Of a DNA stretch of 64,000 bases, positions 52,887-63,243 are shown one piece after another. The notes beneath the pieces are model-generated. The model searched no databases and had not been told where the DNA came from. It was given only the letters and a program-made list of their open reading frames with translations. Position 1 is the stretch's first letter. The number at the start of each line of letters is the position of its first letter. Origin of the DNA: Pseudomaricurvus alkylphenolicus (GTDB lineage: Bacteria; Pseudomonadota; Gammaproteobacteria; Pseudomonadales; Cellvibrionaceae); assembly GCF_011683955.1 (NCBI RefSeq), contig NZ_JAAQPI010000024.1, forward strand, positions 1 through 64,000. Direction: 5' to 3'. A program made the position numbers and the translations under genes.

Positions 52887-54155
52887 TCACCCTTCGGCTT
52901 TTTTGGCTGCCGTTTCTCCGTCCAAAGACGCCTCTATCGACTCGTCAGGCTTTTCTGTCACTTCCTCAGCGGCGTTATCTTTCGGGACAGTTTCTTCGAG
53001 AGTCTCTTCTGTTTGAAGCGCCTCATTGGGAGCTTCCGATTGCCCATTGATCTCCGCCACTGTGTGCTCAGTTTTTTGCTCAGTTGGAGATTCTGCTTCA
53101 CGCGCCTCTACGGCTTGCCGCTCCGCGTTCAGCTGCTGTCGTGCCGCCGCCGTGGCTCGAGCAACCTCAGATATCAACGCCGGACCCCGGTATATGAAGC
53201 CGCTGTATATCTGTACCAGGCTGGCGCCAGCACGAATCTTCTCTGCGGCATCAGCTCCGTTAAGTATGCCGCCGACCCCAATAATAGGCAGCTGTCCCTT
53301 GAGCATGTCTGCCAGCATGGCAATCACACGAGTCGAGGCATCTCTGACCGGTGCACCACTCAGCCCGCCGGCTTCGTTGGCATGGCGAGCACCGATCACC
53401 GCGCCCCGTTCAATGGTTGTATTCGTGGCGATCACTCCGTCCAAACCACTGTTTAGGAGCACTTCGGCCACCTGCTCCACCGCGACCTCATCCATGTCGG
53501 GCGCAATTTTTACCGCAACCGGCACGTAGCGGCCATGCTCGGATTCCAGCGCCAGCTGCTTGAGCTTGAGTTCTTCCAACAGTTTTTGCAACGAATCCCC
53601 AAACTGCAGATCGCGCAGCCCCGGAGTATTCGGCGACGAAATATTGACTGTTATGTAATCGGCGAAGGGGTATACCGCATCCATACACAGACGGTAATCG
53701 TCTGCGGCATTTTCCACGGCGGTGTCAACGTTCTTGCCGATATTGATACCCAAAACCCCGTCGAAACGACGGTGTTTGACTTGGGCCACCATATGATCGA
53801 CACCCTTGTTATTAAAACCCATACGATTGATGATGGCTTGATGCCCTGGCAGGCGAAACAGTCGTGGCTGCGGATTGCCCGGCTGCGGTCTTGGCGTGAT
53901 AGTGCCGATTTCTACAGATCCAAATCCCAGCTGCCCGAGCGCATTGAAATAATCACCGTTCTTGTCCAAGCCGGCAGCCATCCCTACGGGGTTGGGAAAG
54001 GTCAGCCCCATAACCTCAACGGGGTCGGCGGGTATAGCGTCAACAAAGGGTCTGATCATTCCCAGGCGTTCGCCGGCACCCAGCAGGTCCAGCGTCAACT
54101 CGTGAGAGGTTTCGGCATCCAGGCAAAACAAGGCCTTGCGTAACAATTCATACAT
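52887..54155 (-). CDS. pyrD: Dihydroorotate dehydrogenase (quinone, class 2) with acidic C-terminal tail
   Basis: 422 residues, though the family is about 340. The class 2 N-terminal membrane-association helices ([24 protein letters not shown]) are present, followed by FMN site [18 protein letters not shown], the catalytic serine in [14 protein letters not shown] and the phosphate region [33 protein letters not shown]. It oxidises dihydroorotate to orotate with quinone in pyrimidine synthesis. From about residue 346 a 77-residue tail rich in E, A, T and P has no counterpart in the enzymes I know. The frame is open throughout with no sign of a lost stop. Confidence 0.94.
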   Translation of the reverse strand: MYELLRKALFCLDAETSHELTLDLLGAGERLGMIRPFVDAIPADPVEVMGLTFPNPVGMAAGLDKNGDYFNALGQLGFGSVEIGTITPRPQPGNPQPRLFRLPGHQAIINRMGFNNKGVDHMVAQVKHRRFDGVLGINIGKNVDTAVENAADDYRLCMDAVYPFADYITVNISSPNTPGLRDLQFGDSLQKLLEELKLKQLALESEHGRYVPVAVKIAPDMDEVAVEQVAEVLLNSGLDGVIATNTTIERGAVIGARHANEAGGLSGAPVRDASTRVIAMLADMLKGQLPIIGVGGILNGADAAEKIRAGASLVQIYSGFIYRGPALISEVARATAAARQQLNAERQAVEAREAESPTEQKTEHTVAEINGQSEAPNEALQTEETLEETVPKDNAAEEVTEKPDESIEASLDGETAAKKAEG

Positions 54156-54257
54156 AAGAGGAGTCTTCCCTGTGAGCGGTATGAGGGACGGCTAAAAACG
54201 AGGCCGCAAGGATACTGGAAAGCCCCTTTGAAAGCGAGGCGCCCAGAGCACGGGCGT

Positions 54258-54476
54258 TTATAGCCGCTCGATTGAATGAAAACGGTTGTCGTCGGTAAAG
54301 CGGATCATAAAGCGGCCGCGAATACCCTCGCGGGTGACAAAGCGGCGCAATATATTGGCCGGGAAGTGCACACGGCGCCCATCCACGGCCACTGCCGACA
54401 CGTTTTTGGCCGTGCCGGCGTAGAGGCGTTGATATTCGTCCGGAGAAATGACCAGGTTGACGACCAGGGCTTGCAC
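54258..54476 (-). CDS. DUF2835 family small protein
   Basis: 72 residues with the DUF2835 pattern (ISPDEYQRLYAGTAKNVSAVAVDGRRVHFPANILRRFVTREGIRGRFMIRF). The function is unknown. GTG at 54476 is chosen as GGAG lies eight bases upstream; a TTG at 54491 has no ribosome site. A good promoter lies just before it. It sits between pyrD and the NAD-GDH gene in the same direction. Confidence 0.85.
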   Translation of the reverse strand: MQALVVNLVISPDEYQRLYAGTAKNVSAVAVDGRRVHFPANILRRFVTREGIRGRFMIRFTDDNRFHSIERL

Positions 54477-54505
54477 CAGAGGGAGCTCCAAAATGGCGAG
54501 CCGGG

Positions 54506-54534
54506 ATTATACTGACCGCACCACACATCAACAA
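54506..54534 (-). promoter_or_regulatory. Sigma-70 type promoter for the DUF2835 gene
   Basis: On the minus strand TTGTTG (54534-54529) and TATAAT (54511-54506) are spaced by exactly 17 bp. Transcription would begin near 54499 and give a leader of about 23 bases that includes the GGAG ribosome site. Confidence 0.6.
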
Positions 54535-54555
54535 TCGCTCCCTCCGTTCTGATCG

Positions 54556-57500
54556 TCAGCCTCCCAACACGCAGAGGTTGCTGTCGTCGTCCAGCGACGT
54601 GCAGTGCTGGCTGGCCTGGGCGAGATCCAGCAACTCCCTGAGCGCAACGGAGAACATCGCATAGTCGGTGCCGGCAGCACTCTGGAGTTCGGTGATCATG
54701 GTATGCCAGCGGCCCACCAGTAATTGATGCTGTTTCATCCAGCGATCAACGGTTTCCTCCAGCCCCAATTCCCCGCCGGACAGACGGATAATGGACACCG
54801 CCAGCGTTCTCATCTGGGATTCCACATCATCCATAAAGGCTTCACGAGCCATGGCCTGCCAATAGCTGCCGACTTTGACATCGGACACCTGAGAGGCAAA
54901 CCAATGCAGTCCCAGTTTATCGCCCAGAGCAAAATAGACACGAGCCACATCAAGGGCATCCGCATTGGTGAGCCTGGACGCTTCAACAATATTCAAACCT
55001 GAATAAAGTGTAGCAGGCAGAGCTGCCTGACTGGCGATTTCTTCCGGAATACCCATCTCGATCATTTCGTCGCGGCCGCGCTCCCAATCCTCACGGGGGG
55101 CCCCACAGATGACATCCGGCAGCTTGGCCAAAAGGGCCTGCACAGAATCGGCAAACGCCTCCACCTCTGTCTGTGGCGACAGATAACCACGACGATTGCG
55201 CAGGAACCAACGGGTGGCCCGACGCATGCGACGCATCATGGTGGAGAGCATGCTGTACTGAAGCTCCGATTCCACTTGGTAGTCCAGGGCTTCGATGGCC
55301 TCAAAGAAGCCATGCATCTGGTAAATATCCCTCGCCGTAATATACGCCTTGGCCACATCAACGGGACTGGCGCCAGTGGATTCGGCCAGACGATGGGAAA
55401 AGTTGATCCCCATGTGGTTGATCATGTCATTGGCCACCTGGGTCGAGACAATCTCCTTGCGCAGACGGTGGTCGTAAATTTGCTCGCGATACCTGGTTCT
55501 CAGCTCCGGAGGGAACGCTGACTCCACAGACTGCACCATGTAAACATCATCAGTCAGCTGCTCGTCGGCGAGTACCTCTTTCAGTTGCACTTTGGCGTAG
55601 GAGATCAGTACCGACAGTTCCGGACGGGTCAGGGACTTGCCCTGCTGCTGACGTTCGGCCAGCTCGTCGTCCTCGGGAATGAATTCCAGCTCACGATCCA
55701 GATGGCCGCTATCCACCATGTGGTTAATAAAGCGCCTGTATTCGCCCACTCGGATAGATACCTGATATTCCGCCAGCGATATGGCTTGGGTTTGTTTGTA
55801 ATTGTTGCTCAACACCAGATCCGACACAGTATCAGTCATTTTTTCCAGCAACTTGTTACGCTGCTTGCCGGTCATATCGCCGTTACCCACCACACCGTCG
55901 AGCAGAATTTTGATATTGACCTCGTGGTCCGAACAGTCGACCCCAGCGGCATTATCAATAAAGTCGGTGTTACAGGCACCGCCGTTGAGACAGAATTCGA
56001 TACGGCCCAGTTGGGTCATGCCGAGATTGCCGCCCTCGCCAAAGACCTTACAGCGCAAGTCTTTGCCATTGACCCGCAGCACATCATTGGCCTTATCGCC
56101 GACATCGTTGTGGGTTTCTGCGTCCGCCTTGACGTAGGTGCCAATACCCCCATTCCAGATCAGATCCACCGGGGCTTTCAACAGTGCGTTGATCAGCTCG
56201 TTGGGCGTCATCTTGTTGGCGCTGATATCAAAACGTTTTTTCATCTCCGCCGAGATGGTGATGGACTTGGCCGCCCGGGAAAACACACCCCCGCCTTTGG
56301 AAATCAGCTTCTTGTCGTAGTCCTCCCAGCTGACGCCGGGGGTGGTGAACATCCGCTGACGCTCAACAAAGCTGCTGGCGGCGTCGGGGTCCGGGTCAAT
56401 AAATATGTGCAGATGGTTGAAGGCGGCGGTCAAGCGAATGTGCTCGGACATCAGCATGCCGTTACCGAACACATCCCCCGCCATATCGCCAACGCCGATG
56501 ACGGTAAAGTCTTGTTTCTGGACATCCAGCCCCTTCTCTTTAAAGTGGCGCTGGACCGACACCCAGGCACCACGCGCGGTAATGCCCATGCCCTTGTGGT
56601 CGTAACCCACACTGCCTCCCGAGGCAAAAGCATCCCCGAGCCAGTGGCCATACTCCGCTGAAATCTCGTTGGCGATATCGGAAAACGTCGCCGTGCCTTT
56701 ATCGGCCGCCACCACCAGGTAGGGATCGTCGCCGTCCCGTCGCACCACCTGTTTCGGCACGACAATTTCCCCATCGACAATATTGTCAGTGATATCCAGC
56801 AACCCCCGGATAAAAGTCTGGTAGCAAGCGATGCCTTCTTTAATAAAGGCTTCACGCCCACCTTCGGTGGGTGGCTGCTTGGCCACGAATCCACCCTTGG
56901 CGCCACTGGGCACAATCACCGCATTCTTTACCTGCTGGGCCTTGACCAGCCCCAGCACTTCGGTGCGGTAGTCCTGCAACCGATCCGACCAGCGCAACCC
57001 ACCTCGGGCAACGGCACCACCGCGCAAGTGCACACCTTCCATACGGGGGGAATAGACAAAGATCTCGTACATTGGGCGGGGCTCAGGGATATCCTCGATG
57101 GACTGAGGACTGAACTTAAAGGAAATGTAACTCTTGACTTCGCCATTGGCGCCCGGCTGGAAGAAGTTGGTGCGCAAGGTACCGCGGATAAAATCCAGGT
57201 AGCGGCGAATGATTCGGTCTTCGTTAAGATTATCAACCCGTTCCAGGCTGTCGATAATTTTCTGAGACAGACGATCAATACGCTCCTGATCTTTGTCGGA
57301 CCCCTGATTAAGGCGGGGGTCAAACGTCGACTTGAACAACGCCACCAGATTGCGGGTGATGTCCAGGTGATTGGCCAGGGTATTGGCAATATAAGTCTGG
57401 CTGAAGTTAAACATGGTCTGCTTCATGTAGCAGGCATAGGCCCGCAACACCGCCACTTCGCGCCAGCTCAACCTGGCCCCCAGCACCAGACGATTAAAAG

Positions 57501-59496
57501 CGTCGCTGTGAGACTGCTTGTTCCAGATCGCCGCAAATGCATCCTGAAAGTTATGTCTCGCTGAGTGGACATCAATCTCAGTATTAAGGCCGAAGCGCAG
57601 ATCGAAATCATGCATCCAGACCTTGGCGCCATCGCTGGCCTTGATCATGTAGGGATGCTCTCCGACCACCCTCAGGCCGAGGTTTTCGAGCACTGGAATC
57701 ACATCAGAGAGTTCCAGCACTGAGCCCAGGTTGAACACCTTGAAACGCATGGCATTTTTGGCGGCGCCCATGGGCTGGTAAAAGCTCATCGCCAGTGTGT
57801 TATTGAGACTGAGCCCGGCTATGGTGTCGATATCCTGTACGGCCGAACGCGCTTCGTAGGTTTCCCTGTAACCGGAAGAAAAGCTGTTGCCGAAACGGGA
57901 AAACAGCCTCGCTCCCTTCTCCTCCCCATGTGAATCACAGAGAGATTCGTACAAGTGATCATCCCATGAGCGGGTGATGTCCACGATCTGTTTTTCCAGC
58001 CGCTTGACGTCCAGAGACAGCTCCCGTTCCGGATCCACCCTGAAGACAATATGGGAACGGGCCAGCACCGATTCCGAGAAATAGGTGGTGAATTCGTGCT
58101 CCTGGGCGTAGATCGCTCTACCGATCAACTCCTGAATCTGCAGGCGGATATGAGTGCTGAACTGATCCCGGGGCACATAGACAATGCAGTTGACGAACTT
58201 GCCGTATGGGTCACGTCGCGCAAACAGCCGCACCATGTGCCGCTCCTTGATGCGAGCCACGCCCATAACGGTTTCAAACAGCTCCGATTCGTTGCTCTGG
58301 AACAGCTCGTCGCGGGGAAAGGTCTCGAGGATCTGACGCAGCGCCTTGCCGTCGTGTGAATTCAGATTCAGGCAGGAGCGCTCCAGAACATTGGCGACCT
58401 TGTCGCGAATGACCGGAATTTTGGCAGGTGAGAGCGTATAAACCGGTGACGTATAAAGCCCCAGGAAACGCGCTTCCCCACAGACCTTGCCCTGTTCGTC
58501 AAACTGCTTCACCACCACATAATCGGAGTAGGCCTGGCGATGCACACGGGAACGCACCGAAGACTTGGTAAAGGACAGCAACTGAGGCGTAAGATGGAAA
58601 CGGGTCATACCCGGGTTAAAATCATTCTCGTAGGCACTGACGGCTTCTTTGCCGCGCAACCGAAACAGCCCCAGACGCTTCTCGGGCAATTCGCACAACA
58701 GGCGCTTGCCGTCCTGCTCCTGAAATACATACTCGCTGTAGCCCAGCAGTGTGAAATGCCCATTGGCCAGCCAATGCAGGAATTCCTTGGCTTCGGGAGT
58801 ATTGTCTTTGAGCACGTCATCCTTGACCCTGTCAAGGTTGAGCCGCGCGGCCTCGGTCTGAGCCACCAGTGGTTGGTAATCTTCGACCACCACCTCGACA
58901 TCACGCAGCACCGAACGAAGCGAGCTGGCCAGATCCAGCATCTCCGATTCATCGGTATGCAGATTAATCTCCAGGTAGACCAGCGCCTCCTGATGATAGT
59001 GACGGGTCTTGGTGTTGCGGTGCTTTTGCCCCTTGCCGACCAGATTCAGCAACTCGCCGTTGGCATCCCGGGCCACGGTCATGACCGTGCTCTTGATTGC
59101 ATGAATATCGATATTGCGGCGATTCACCTCAATGCGTACGGAATCCACCAGGAAGGGCATATCCTTCTGCAGCACCGCCACCACGGTATGCCCGCAGAGC
59201 CATCCGTCTTCCTCCAGACTGGGGTTAAACACCCGCACCAGAGGTTCATCCTCTTTCTTCTGGATAAAATTCCACCAGGCATAGGCACTGCCGAACACAT
59301 CGGACAACGGCTTGCCTTCGAGTTCATCCAAATGAGACTGATCGTAATAAAGGGTGGCGAAGTCTCTGACATGCTCCGCCTGGGAGTTGGTTAATTTTTC
59401 ATCAATGCAGTTCGAAAGCTGTTGAAGAAAAGCTTCCTTACTGTCCGCAGCCACCAAGCTGATATCCACGTTAATGCCTCTCTGCAAATCTATCAT
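54556..59496 (-). CDS. gdhB: NAD-specific glutamate dehydrogenase (large, GDH-180 type)
   Basis: 1646 residues, the size of the 180-kDa class of NAD-dependent glutamate dehydrogenase known from Pseudomonas and Streptomyces. It has a long N-terminal region with ACT-like folds (about 1-700), then the catalytic core with RGGLRWSDR, VIVPSGAKGGFV and VGVGDMAGDVFGNGML, and a long helical C-terminal region. It converts glutamate to 2-oxoglutarate plus ammonia, mainly for amino acid catabolism, and is usually allosterically regulated. The start could lie a few codons downstream. It is divergent from the MoxR operon. Confidence 0.95.
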   Translation of the reverse strand: MIDLQRGINVDISLVAADSKEAFLQQLSNCIDEKLTNSQAEHVRDFATLYYDQSHLDELEGKPLSDVFGSAYAWWNFIQKKEDEPLVRVFNPSLEEDGWLCGHTVVAVLQKDMPFLVDSVRIEVNRRNIDIHAIKSTVMTVARDANGELLNLVGKGQKHRNTKTRHYHQEALVYLEINLHTDESEMLDLASSLRSVLRDVEVVVEDYQPLVAQTEAARLNLDRVKDDVLKDNTPEAKEFLHWLANGHFTLLGYSEYVFQEQDGKRLLCELPEKRLGLFRLRGKEAVSAYENDFNPGMTRFHLTPQLLSFTKSSVRSRVHRQAYSDYVVVKQFDEQGKVCGEARFLGLYTSPVYTLSPAKIPVIRDKVANVLERSCLNLNSHDGKALRQILETFPRDELFQSNESELFETVMGVARIKERHMVRLFARRDPYGKFVNCIVYVPRDQFSTHIRLQIQELIGRAIYAQEHEFTTYFSESVLARSHIVFRVDPERELSLDVKRLEKQIVDITRSWDDHLYESLCDSHGEEKGARLFSRFGNSFSSGYRETYEARSAVQDIDTIAGLSLNNTLAMSFYQPMGAAKNAMRFKVFNLGSVLELSDVIPVLENLGLRVVGEHPYMIKASDGAKVWMHDFDLRFGLNTEIDVHSARHNFQDAFAAIWNKQSHSDAFNRLVLGARLSWREVAVLRAYACYMKQTMFNFSQTYIANTLANHLDITRNLVALFKSTFDPRLNQGSDKDQERIDRLSQKIIDSLERVDNLNEDRIIRRYLDFIRGTLRTNFFQPGANGEVKSYISFKFSPQSIEDIPEPRPMYEIFVYSPRMEGVHLRGGAVARGGLRWSDRLQDYRTEVLGLVKAQQVKNAVIVPSGAKGGFVAKQPPTEGGREAFIKEGIACYQTFIRGLLDITDNIVDGEIVVPKQVVRRDGDDPYLVVAADKGTATFSDIANEISAEYGHWLGDAFASGGSVGYDHKGMGITARGAWVSVQRHFKEKGLDVQKQDFTVIGVGDMAGDVFGNGMLMSEHIRLTAAFNHLHIFIDPDPDAASSFVERQRMFTTPGVSWEDYDKKLISKGGGVFSRAAKSITISAEMKKRFDISANKMTPNELINALLKAPVDLIWNGGIGTYVKADAETHNDVGDKANDVLRVNGKDLRCKVFGEGGNLGMTQLGRIEFCLNGGACNTDFIDNAAGVDCSDHEVNIKILLDGVVGNGDMTGKQRNKLLEKMTDTVSDLVLSNNYKQTQAISLAEYQVSIRVGEYRRFINHMVDSGHLDRELEFIPEDDELAERQQQGKSLTRPELSVLISYAKVQLKEVLADEQLTDDVYMVQSVESAFPPELRTRYREQIYDHRLRKEIVSTQVANDMINHMGINFSHRLAESTGASPVDVAKAYITARDIYQMHGFFEAIEALDYQVESELQYSMLSTMMRRMRRATRWFLRNRRGYLSPQTEVEAFADSVQALLAKLPDVICGAPREDWERGRDEMIEMGIPEEIASQAALPATLYSGLNIVEASRLTNADALDVARVYFALGDKLGLHWFASQVSDVKVGSYWQAMAREAFMDDVESQMRTLAVSIIRLSGGELGLEETVDRWMKQHQLLVGRWHTMITELQSAAGTDYAMFSVALRELLDLAQASQHCTSLDDDSNLCVLGG

Positions 59497-59717
59497 TATT
59501 TATAGCTATAAAACCTATCTCCATCTTAGACTATTTTGCATAGAATAAATCACGGTCCGCACAAAGATTTCAGAACATCCTTCGGGAACCTATACAAAAC
59601 ACGAATGTCTACTTGATAACGTTACACCAACCAGTAAAATCCTTGCCAATTCATAGACTTAATCAGCTCTGACAACAGACCCGCATCGGTACTCTCAAGG
59701 AACTCTCAGAATTAACC

Positions 59718-60677
59718 ATGACTGAACAACGCTCCCTCAGCGCACTGAAACAGTGGCTTCAATCCCAGATCGTGGGCCAGACACACCTGGTCGACCGCCT
59801 GCTCATCGCCTTGCTTGCCGACGGCCATCTGCTGGTGGAAGGCGCCCCCGGCCTGGCCAAAACCAAAGCCATCAAAACGCTGTCAGACGGTATCGAGGGT
59901 GATTTTCACCGTATTCAGTTCACACCCGACCTGCTGCCTTCCGATGTCACCGGTACCGATATTTATCGGCCGGAAAACGGGACTTTTGAATTCCAGGCGG
60001 GCCCGATTTTCCATAATCTGGTGCTAGCGGATGAAATCAACCGCGCTCCGGCCAAGGTACAATCTGCTCTGCTGGAAGCGATGGCCGAGCGCCAGATCAG
60101 TGTCGGCCGCCATACCTACCCCTTGCCTCCCCTTTTCCTTGTGATGGCAACCCAGAACCCAATTGAGCAGGAAGGCACCTACCCGCTGCCCGAAGCCCAA
60201 CTCGACCGGTTTCTGATGCATGTGCGGGTGGACTATCCCAACGCCGAGGCCGAGCGCAAAATTCTCCACCTGACCCGCAACGAAGCCGCCCATGCAGCTG
60301 TGGACACACCGACTCCGGTCAGCCAGGAAGCACTCTTTGCCATGCGCGCCGAAGCACTGGATCTGCATATGGCGGAAGCCGTGGAGAATTACATTGTTAA
60401 TCTGACACTGGCCAGCCGTAATCCCGGCGCCTACAGCGACAAGATGGCAAACTGGATCGAATTTGGGGTTTCCCCTCGCGGTACCATCTCACTGGATCGC
60501 TGTGCCCGCGCACACGCGTGGTTGAACGGGCGCGACTTTGTCAGTCCGGATGATGTACAGGCCGTGTTGCCGGACGTCTTCCGTCACCGCCTGTTGCTCA
60601 GCTTTGAAGCCGAAGCCAGCGGTATAAACAGCGACCGCGTGATCGAAGAAATGCTACTCAAGGTACCCGTGGCCTGA
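59718..60677 (+). CDS. MoxR-family AAA+ ATPase
   Basis: 319 residues. Walker A GAPGLAKTK (about 43-51), Walker B VLADEINRAPAKVQSALLEAM and sensor MATQNPIEQEGTYPLPEAQLDRF are all as expected. MoxR proteins act as chaperones for metal or complex assembly with VWA proteins. It begins the MoxR-DUF58-DUF4381-VWA-VWA operon; the DUF58 gene follows after 3 bp. Confidence 0.93.
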   Translation: MTEQRSLSALKQWLQSQIVGQTHLVDRLLIALLADGHLLVEGAPGLAKTKAIKTLSDGIEGDFHRIQFTPDLLPSDVTGTDIYRPENGTFEFQAGPIFHNLVLADEINRAPAKVQSALLEAMAERQISVGRHTYPLPPLFLVMATQNPIEQEGTYPLPEAQLDRFLMHVRVDYPNAEAERKILHLTRNEAAHAAVDTPTPVSQEALFAMRAEALDLHMAEAVENYIVNLTLASRNPGAYSDKMANWIEFGVSPRGTISLDRCARAHAWLNGRDFVSPDDVQAVLPDVFRHRLLLSFEAEASGINSDRVIEEMLLKVPVA

Positions 60678-60680
60678 TTC

Positions 60681-61628
60681 ATGAGCACCACGGATTTTCG
60701 TCAACCGCCCCAGGGCGCCCATGTCGAACTTGACGATTTGCTGGGGCTTCGATTTGTCGCGGGGGAATTGCAACTGGCGCCCCGCAGCTTGAGTCGCTCG
60801 CTGCTGGCCGGATCCGTGCGCACCCGCTTTCGCGGTCGCGGCATGGAGTTCGAAGAGGTGCGTCATTATTACCCCGGCGATGACATTCGCACCATCGACT
60901 GGCGGGTGACGGCTCGGACACAGGTGCCCCACACCAAACTATTCCGTGAAGAGCGCGAGCGCCCGGTTATTTTGATGCTCGATCAACGCCCTTCTATGTT
61001 TTTTGGCAGCCGGCACTGCTTTAAGTCCGTGACCGCAGCCCATGCCGCTGCACTGCTGAGTTGGGCGGCGCTGTCGCAAAATGACCGAATCGGCGCACTG
61101 ATATTCAGTGATACCGAGGAAAAGGACATCCGCCCCAAGCGCAGTCGCCACACTCTGTTGCATGTGTTGCAGCAGACGCACCAGTTTAACCGCCAACTTA
61201 ACGATCCGCGTGCCCAACCCGGTTCCCAGCCCCTTTCGCAACGGTTGCTGGACCTGCGTCGCATTGCCAAACCCGGCGCCGCTATTTTTGTGATCAGTGA
61301 TTTTCATGATCTGGACGAACAATGCGACGAGCAACTTTATCGCCTGGCCCGCCACGCCGACGTCAACCTCCTGGCTGTTTCTGACCCAATGGAATATGCC
61401 CTGCCGGAACGATTGCAGCTGACCGTGACCGATGGGCAAGACAGACGCTTGCTGGACACCGGCAACCGGGATTGGGTATCACGCTATCGAGATCTGCATA
61501 TGCAGCAGGATCGGCATCTGCAGCGACTGGCCGCGCAGCTCGCGATACCTCTGGTCCAACTCAGCACCCAGCAGGCCCCGCTTGAAGCACTGCTGCCTGT
61601 TTTTGGAAAGTCCGCATGCCGACGATAA
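60681..61628 (+). CDS. DUF58 domain protein
   Basis: 315 residues. The DUF58 signature is complete: RFRGRGMEFEEVRHYYPGDDIRTIDWRVTARTQVPHTKLFREERERPV (about 48-96), followed by a VWA-like fold (ILMLDQRPSM). It is probably a cytosolic adaptor between MoxR and the membrane VWA proteins. It overlaps the next gene by 13 bp. Confidence 0.9.
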   Translation: MSTTDFRQPPQGAHVELDDLLGLRFVAGELQLAPRSLSRSLLAGSVRTRFRGRGMEFEEVRHYYPGDDIRTIDWRVTARTQVPHTKLFREERERPVILMLDQRPSMFFGSRHCFKSVTAAHAAALLSWAALSQNDRIGALIFSDTEEKDIRPKRSRHTLLHVLQQTHQFNRQLNDPRAQPGSQPLSQRLLDLRRIAKPGAAIFVISDFHDLDEQCDEQLYRLARHADVNLLAVSDPMEYALPERLQLTVTDGQDRRLLDTGNRDWVSRYRDLHMQQDRHLQRLAAQLAIPLVQLSTQQAPLEALLPVFGKSACRR

Positions 61629-62191
61629 CACCAGCCATCGCCCAGCCCGGGATTAACCCGCCGGGCGCCGGCCAGCCCGGCATGCCCCCAGCTAACGATC
61701 CGCTGGCTAATTTGCGTGATATCCACTTGCCCGAACAGGTCTCCAACCTGCCACTGGCACCGGGTTGGTGGCTCTTGGCCGCTCTCAGTCTCGCCATCAT
61801 CATCGGCCTGATCGGGTGGTGGAGACACACTCGACGCCGCAACCGCTATCGTCGTGAAGCCATGACACTGCTAACAAAGATCGTCCTGCAAGAGGCCAGT
61901 ACAAGAGAAGCCTGCCAACAGGTCAACGAAGTACTCAAACGCGTCGCCCTGCACGCTTATCCATCACAGCCATTGGCCGCACTCAGCGGCTCCCGTTGGT
62001 TGGATTTCCTCAATGCCACGGCGCCAAAAGCTGACTCTCATTCGGTGGAGAATCTGCTGAGCGAGCAGATCTACAGTGGTCAACCCATTACCCTGCAACA
62101 AGCCATACAAGTCCGTGATTTTGCCCAGCGCTGGGTTCGCTATCACCACAACAAATACGCACCGCTTGCGGGAGATCATCCGTCATGCTGA
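61616..62191 (+). CDS. DUF4381 domain membrane protein
   Basis: 191 residues with a proline-rich N-terminus, then LRDIHLPEQVSNLPLAPGWWLLAALSLAIIIGLIGWW, the DUF4381 membrane segment. A basic cytosolic domain follows (RRREAMTLLTKIVLQE..., HAYPSQPLAALSGSRWLDFLN). It is always found between the DUF58 and VWA genes in such operons. Its function is unknown. It overlaps both neighbours. Confidence 0.87.
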   Translation: MPTITPAIAQPGINPPGAGQPGMPPANDPLANLRDIHLPEQVSNLPLAPGWWLLAALSLAIIIGLIGWWRHTRRRNRYRREAMTLLTKIVLQEASTREACQQVNEVLKRVALHAYPSQPLAALSGSRWLDFLNATAPKADSHSVENLLSEQIYSGQPITLQQAIQVRDFAQRWVRYHHNKYAPLAGDHPSC

Positions 62192-63243
62192 CATTTGAAC
62201 TCCCCTGGATCGCCCTGCTTGGCCCCCTACCCTGGTTGGTCTATCGACTGTGGCCCGAAGCCAGCCGCGAAGATCCGGCTCTGATGGTGCCCTTTTATGA
62301 TCGCCTGCCGACGACAGATGGTGTCATGAGAGGCAAAGCCACCGGCCGTCTACTATCAGCGTCAGCATTGGTCCTTATCTGGTTTGCGCTATTACTGGCC
62401 TCCGCCCGCCCTATGTGGATTGGCGACCCAATCAATCTTCCCGCCAGCGGGCGTGATCTACAGTTGGCCGTAGACATTTCCGGCAGTATGGAAACCCGCG
62501 ACATGCAGTGGCAGGGAGAACAGTATGACAGACTCAGCATCGTCAAAGCCGTGGTCGGCGATTTTGTACAGCGTCGGGAAAGTGATCGTCTGGGACTGAT
62601 CCTGTTTGGCACCCGCGCCTATGTCCAAGCGCCGCTGACCTTTGATCGGATCACCGTAAACCAATTACTTCAGGAAGCCCAATTGGGATTTGCCGGGGAA
62701 AAAACCGCCATTGGTGATGCCATTGGCATGGCTGTAAAACGGCTGCGTGAAGGTCCCGGAACGGATAATACGAGCGACCAGCAAGGGCGGGTACTGATCC
62801 TACTGACCGACGGCGCCAATACCGCCGGCCAGGTCACACCTCTCAAGGCCGCGCAATTGGCCCAACAAGCCAAACTCAAGATTTACACCATTGGCGTGGG
62901 TGCAGACGAGATGGTGAAACCGGGATTATTCGGCAGCGGCTTTGGTGCCCGACGCATCAATCCATCCGTGGATCTCGATGAAGACACGTTGAGAAGCATC
63001 GCTGAACAAACCGGTGGGCAATACTTCCGAGCCCGCTCACCGCAGGATCTGCAACTCATTTACCAGGAATTGGACAGGCTGGAACCGATTGAACAGGACA
63101 GTGAAGTCTTCCGTCCCACCCAGGCGTTGTTTTATTGGCCGCTGGGTGCCGCACTGACACTGGTGGCGCTGCTGATTTTGCGACATCTGGTTTTGTCCTT
63201 CTGGTCTCGGAGCCTTCACACCGGAGGGCGCAGCCATGATTGA
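62185..63243 (+). CDS. BatA-like VWA domain membrane protein
   Basis: 352 residues. Helices at about 5-20, 55-73 and the C-terminus (about 315-338) flank a periplasmic VWA domain with the metal site DISGSM (about 93-98) and LLTDGANTAG. It resembles BatA of the aerotolerance-type operons; the role is thought to be in envelope integrity or oxidative stress. It overlaps both neighbours by a few bases. Confidence 0.88.
   Translation: MLTFELPWIALLGPLPWLVYRLWPEASREDPALMVPFYDRLPTTDGVMRGKATGRLLSASALVLIWFALLLASARPMWIGDPINLPASGRDLQLAVDISGSMETRDMQWQGEQYDRLSIVKAVVGDFVQRRESDRLGLILFGTRAYVQAPLTFDRITVNQLLQEAQLGFAGEKTAIGDAIGMAVKRLREGPGTDNTSDQQGRVLILLTDGANTAGQVTPLKAAQLAQQAKLKIYTIGVGADEMVKPGLFGSGFGARRINPSVDLDEDTLRSIAEQTGGQYFRARSPQDLQLIYQELDRLEPIEQDSEVFRPTQALFYWPLGAALTLVALLILRHLVLSFWSRSLHTGGRSHD

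Noticed and set aside
55585-56661. 358-codon open frame antisense to the NAD-GDH gene
   Set aside because: It lies wholly inside a convincing 1646-codon gene and shows no family pattern.
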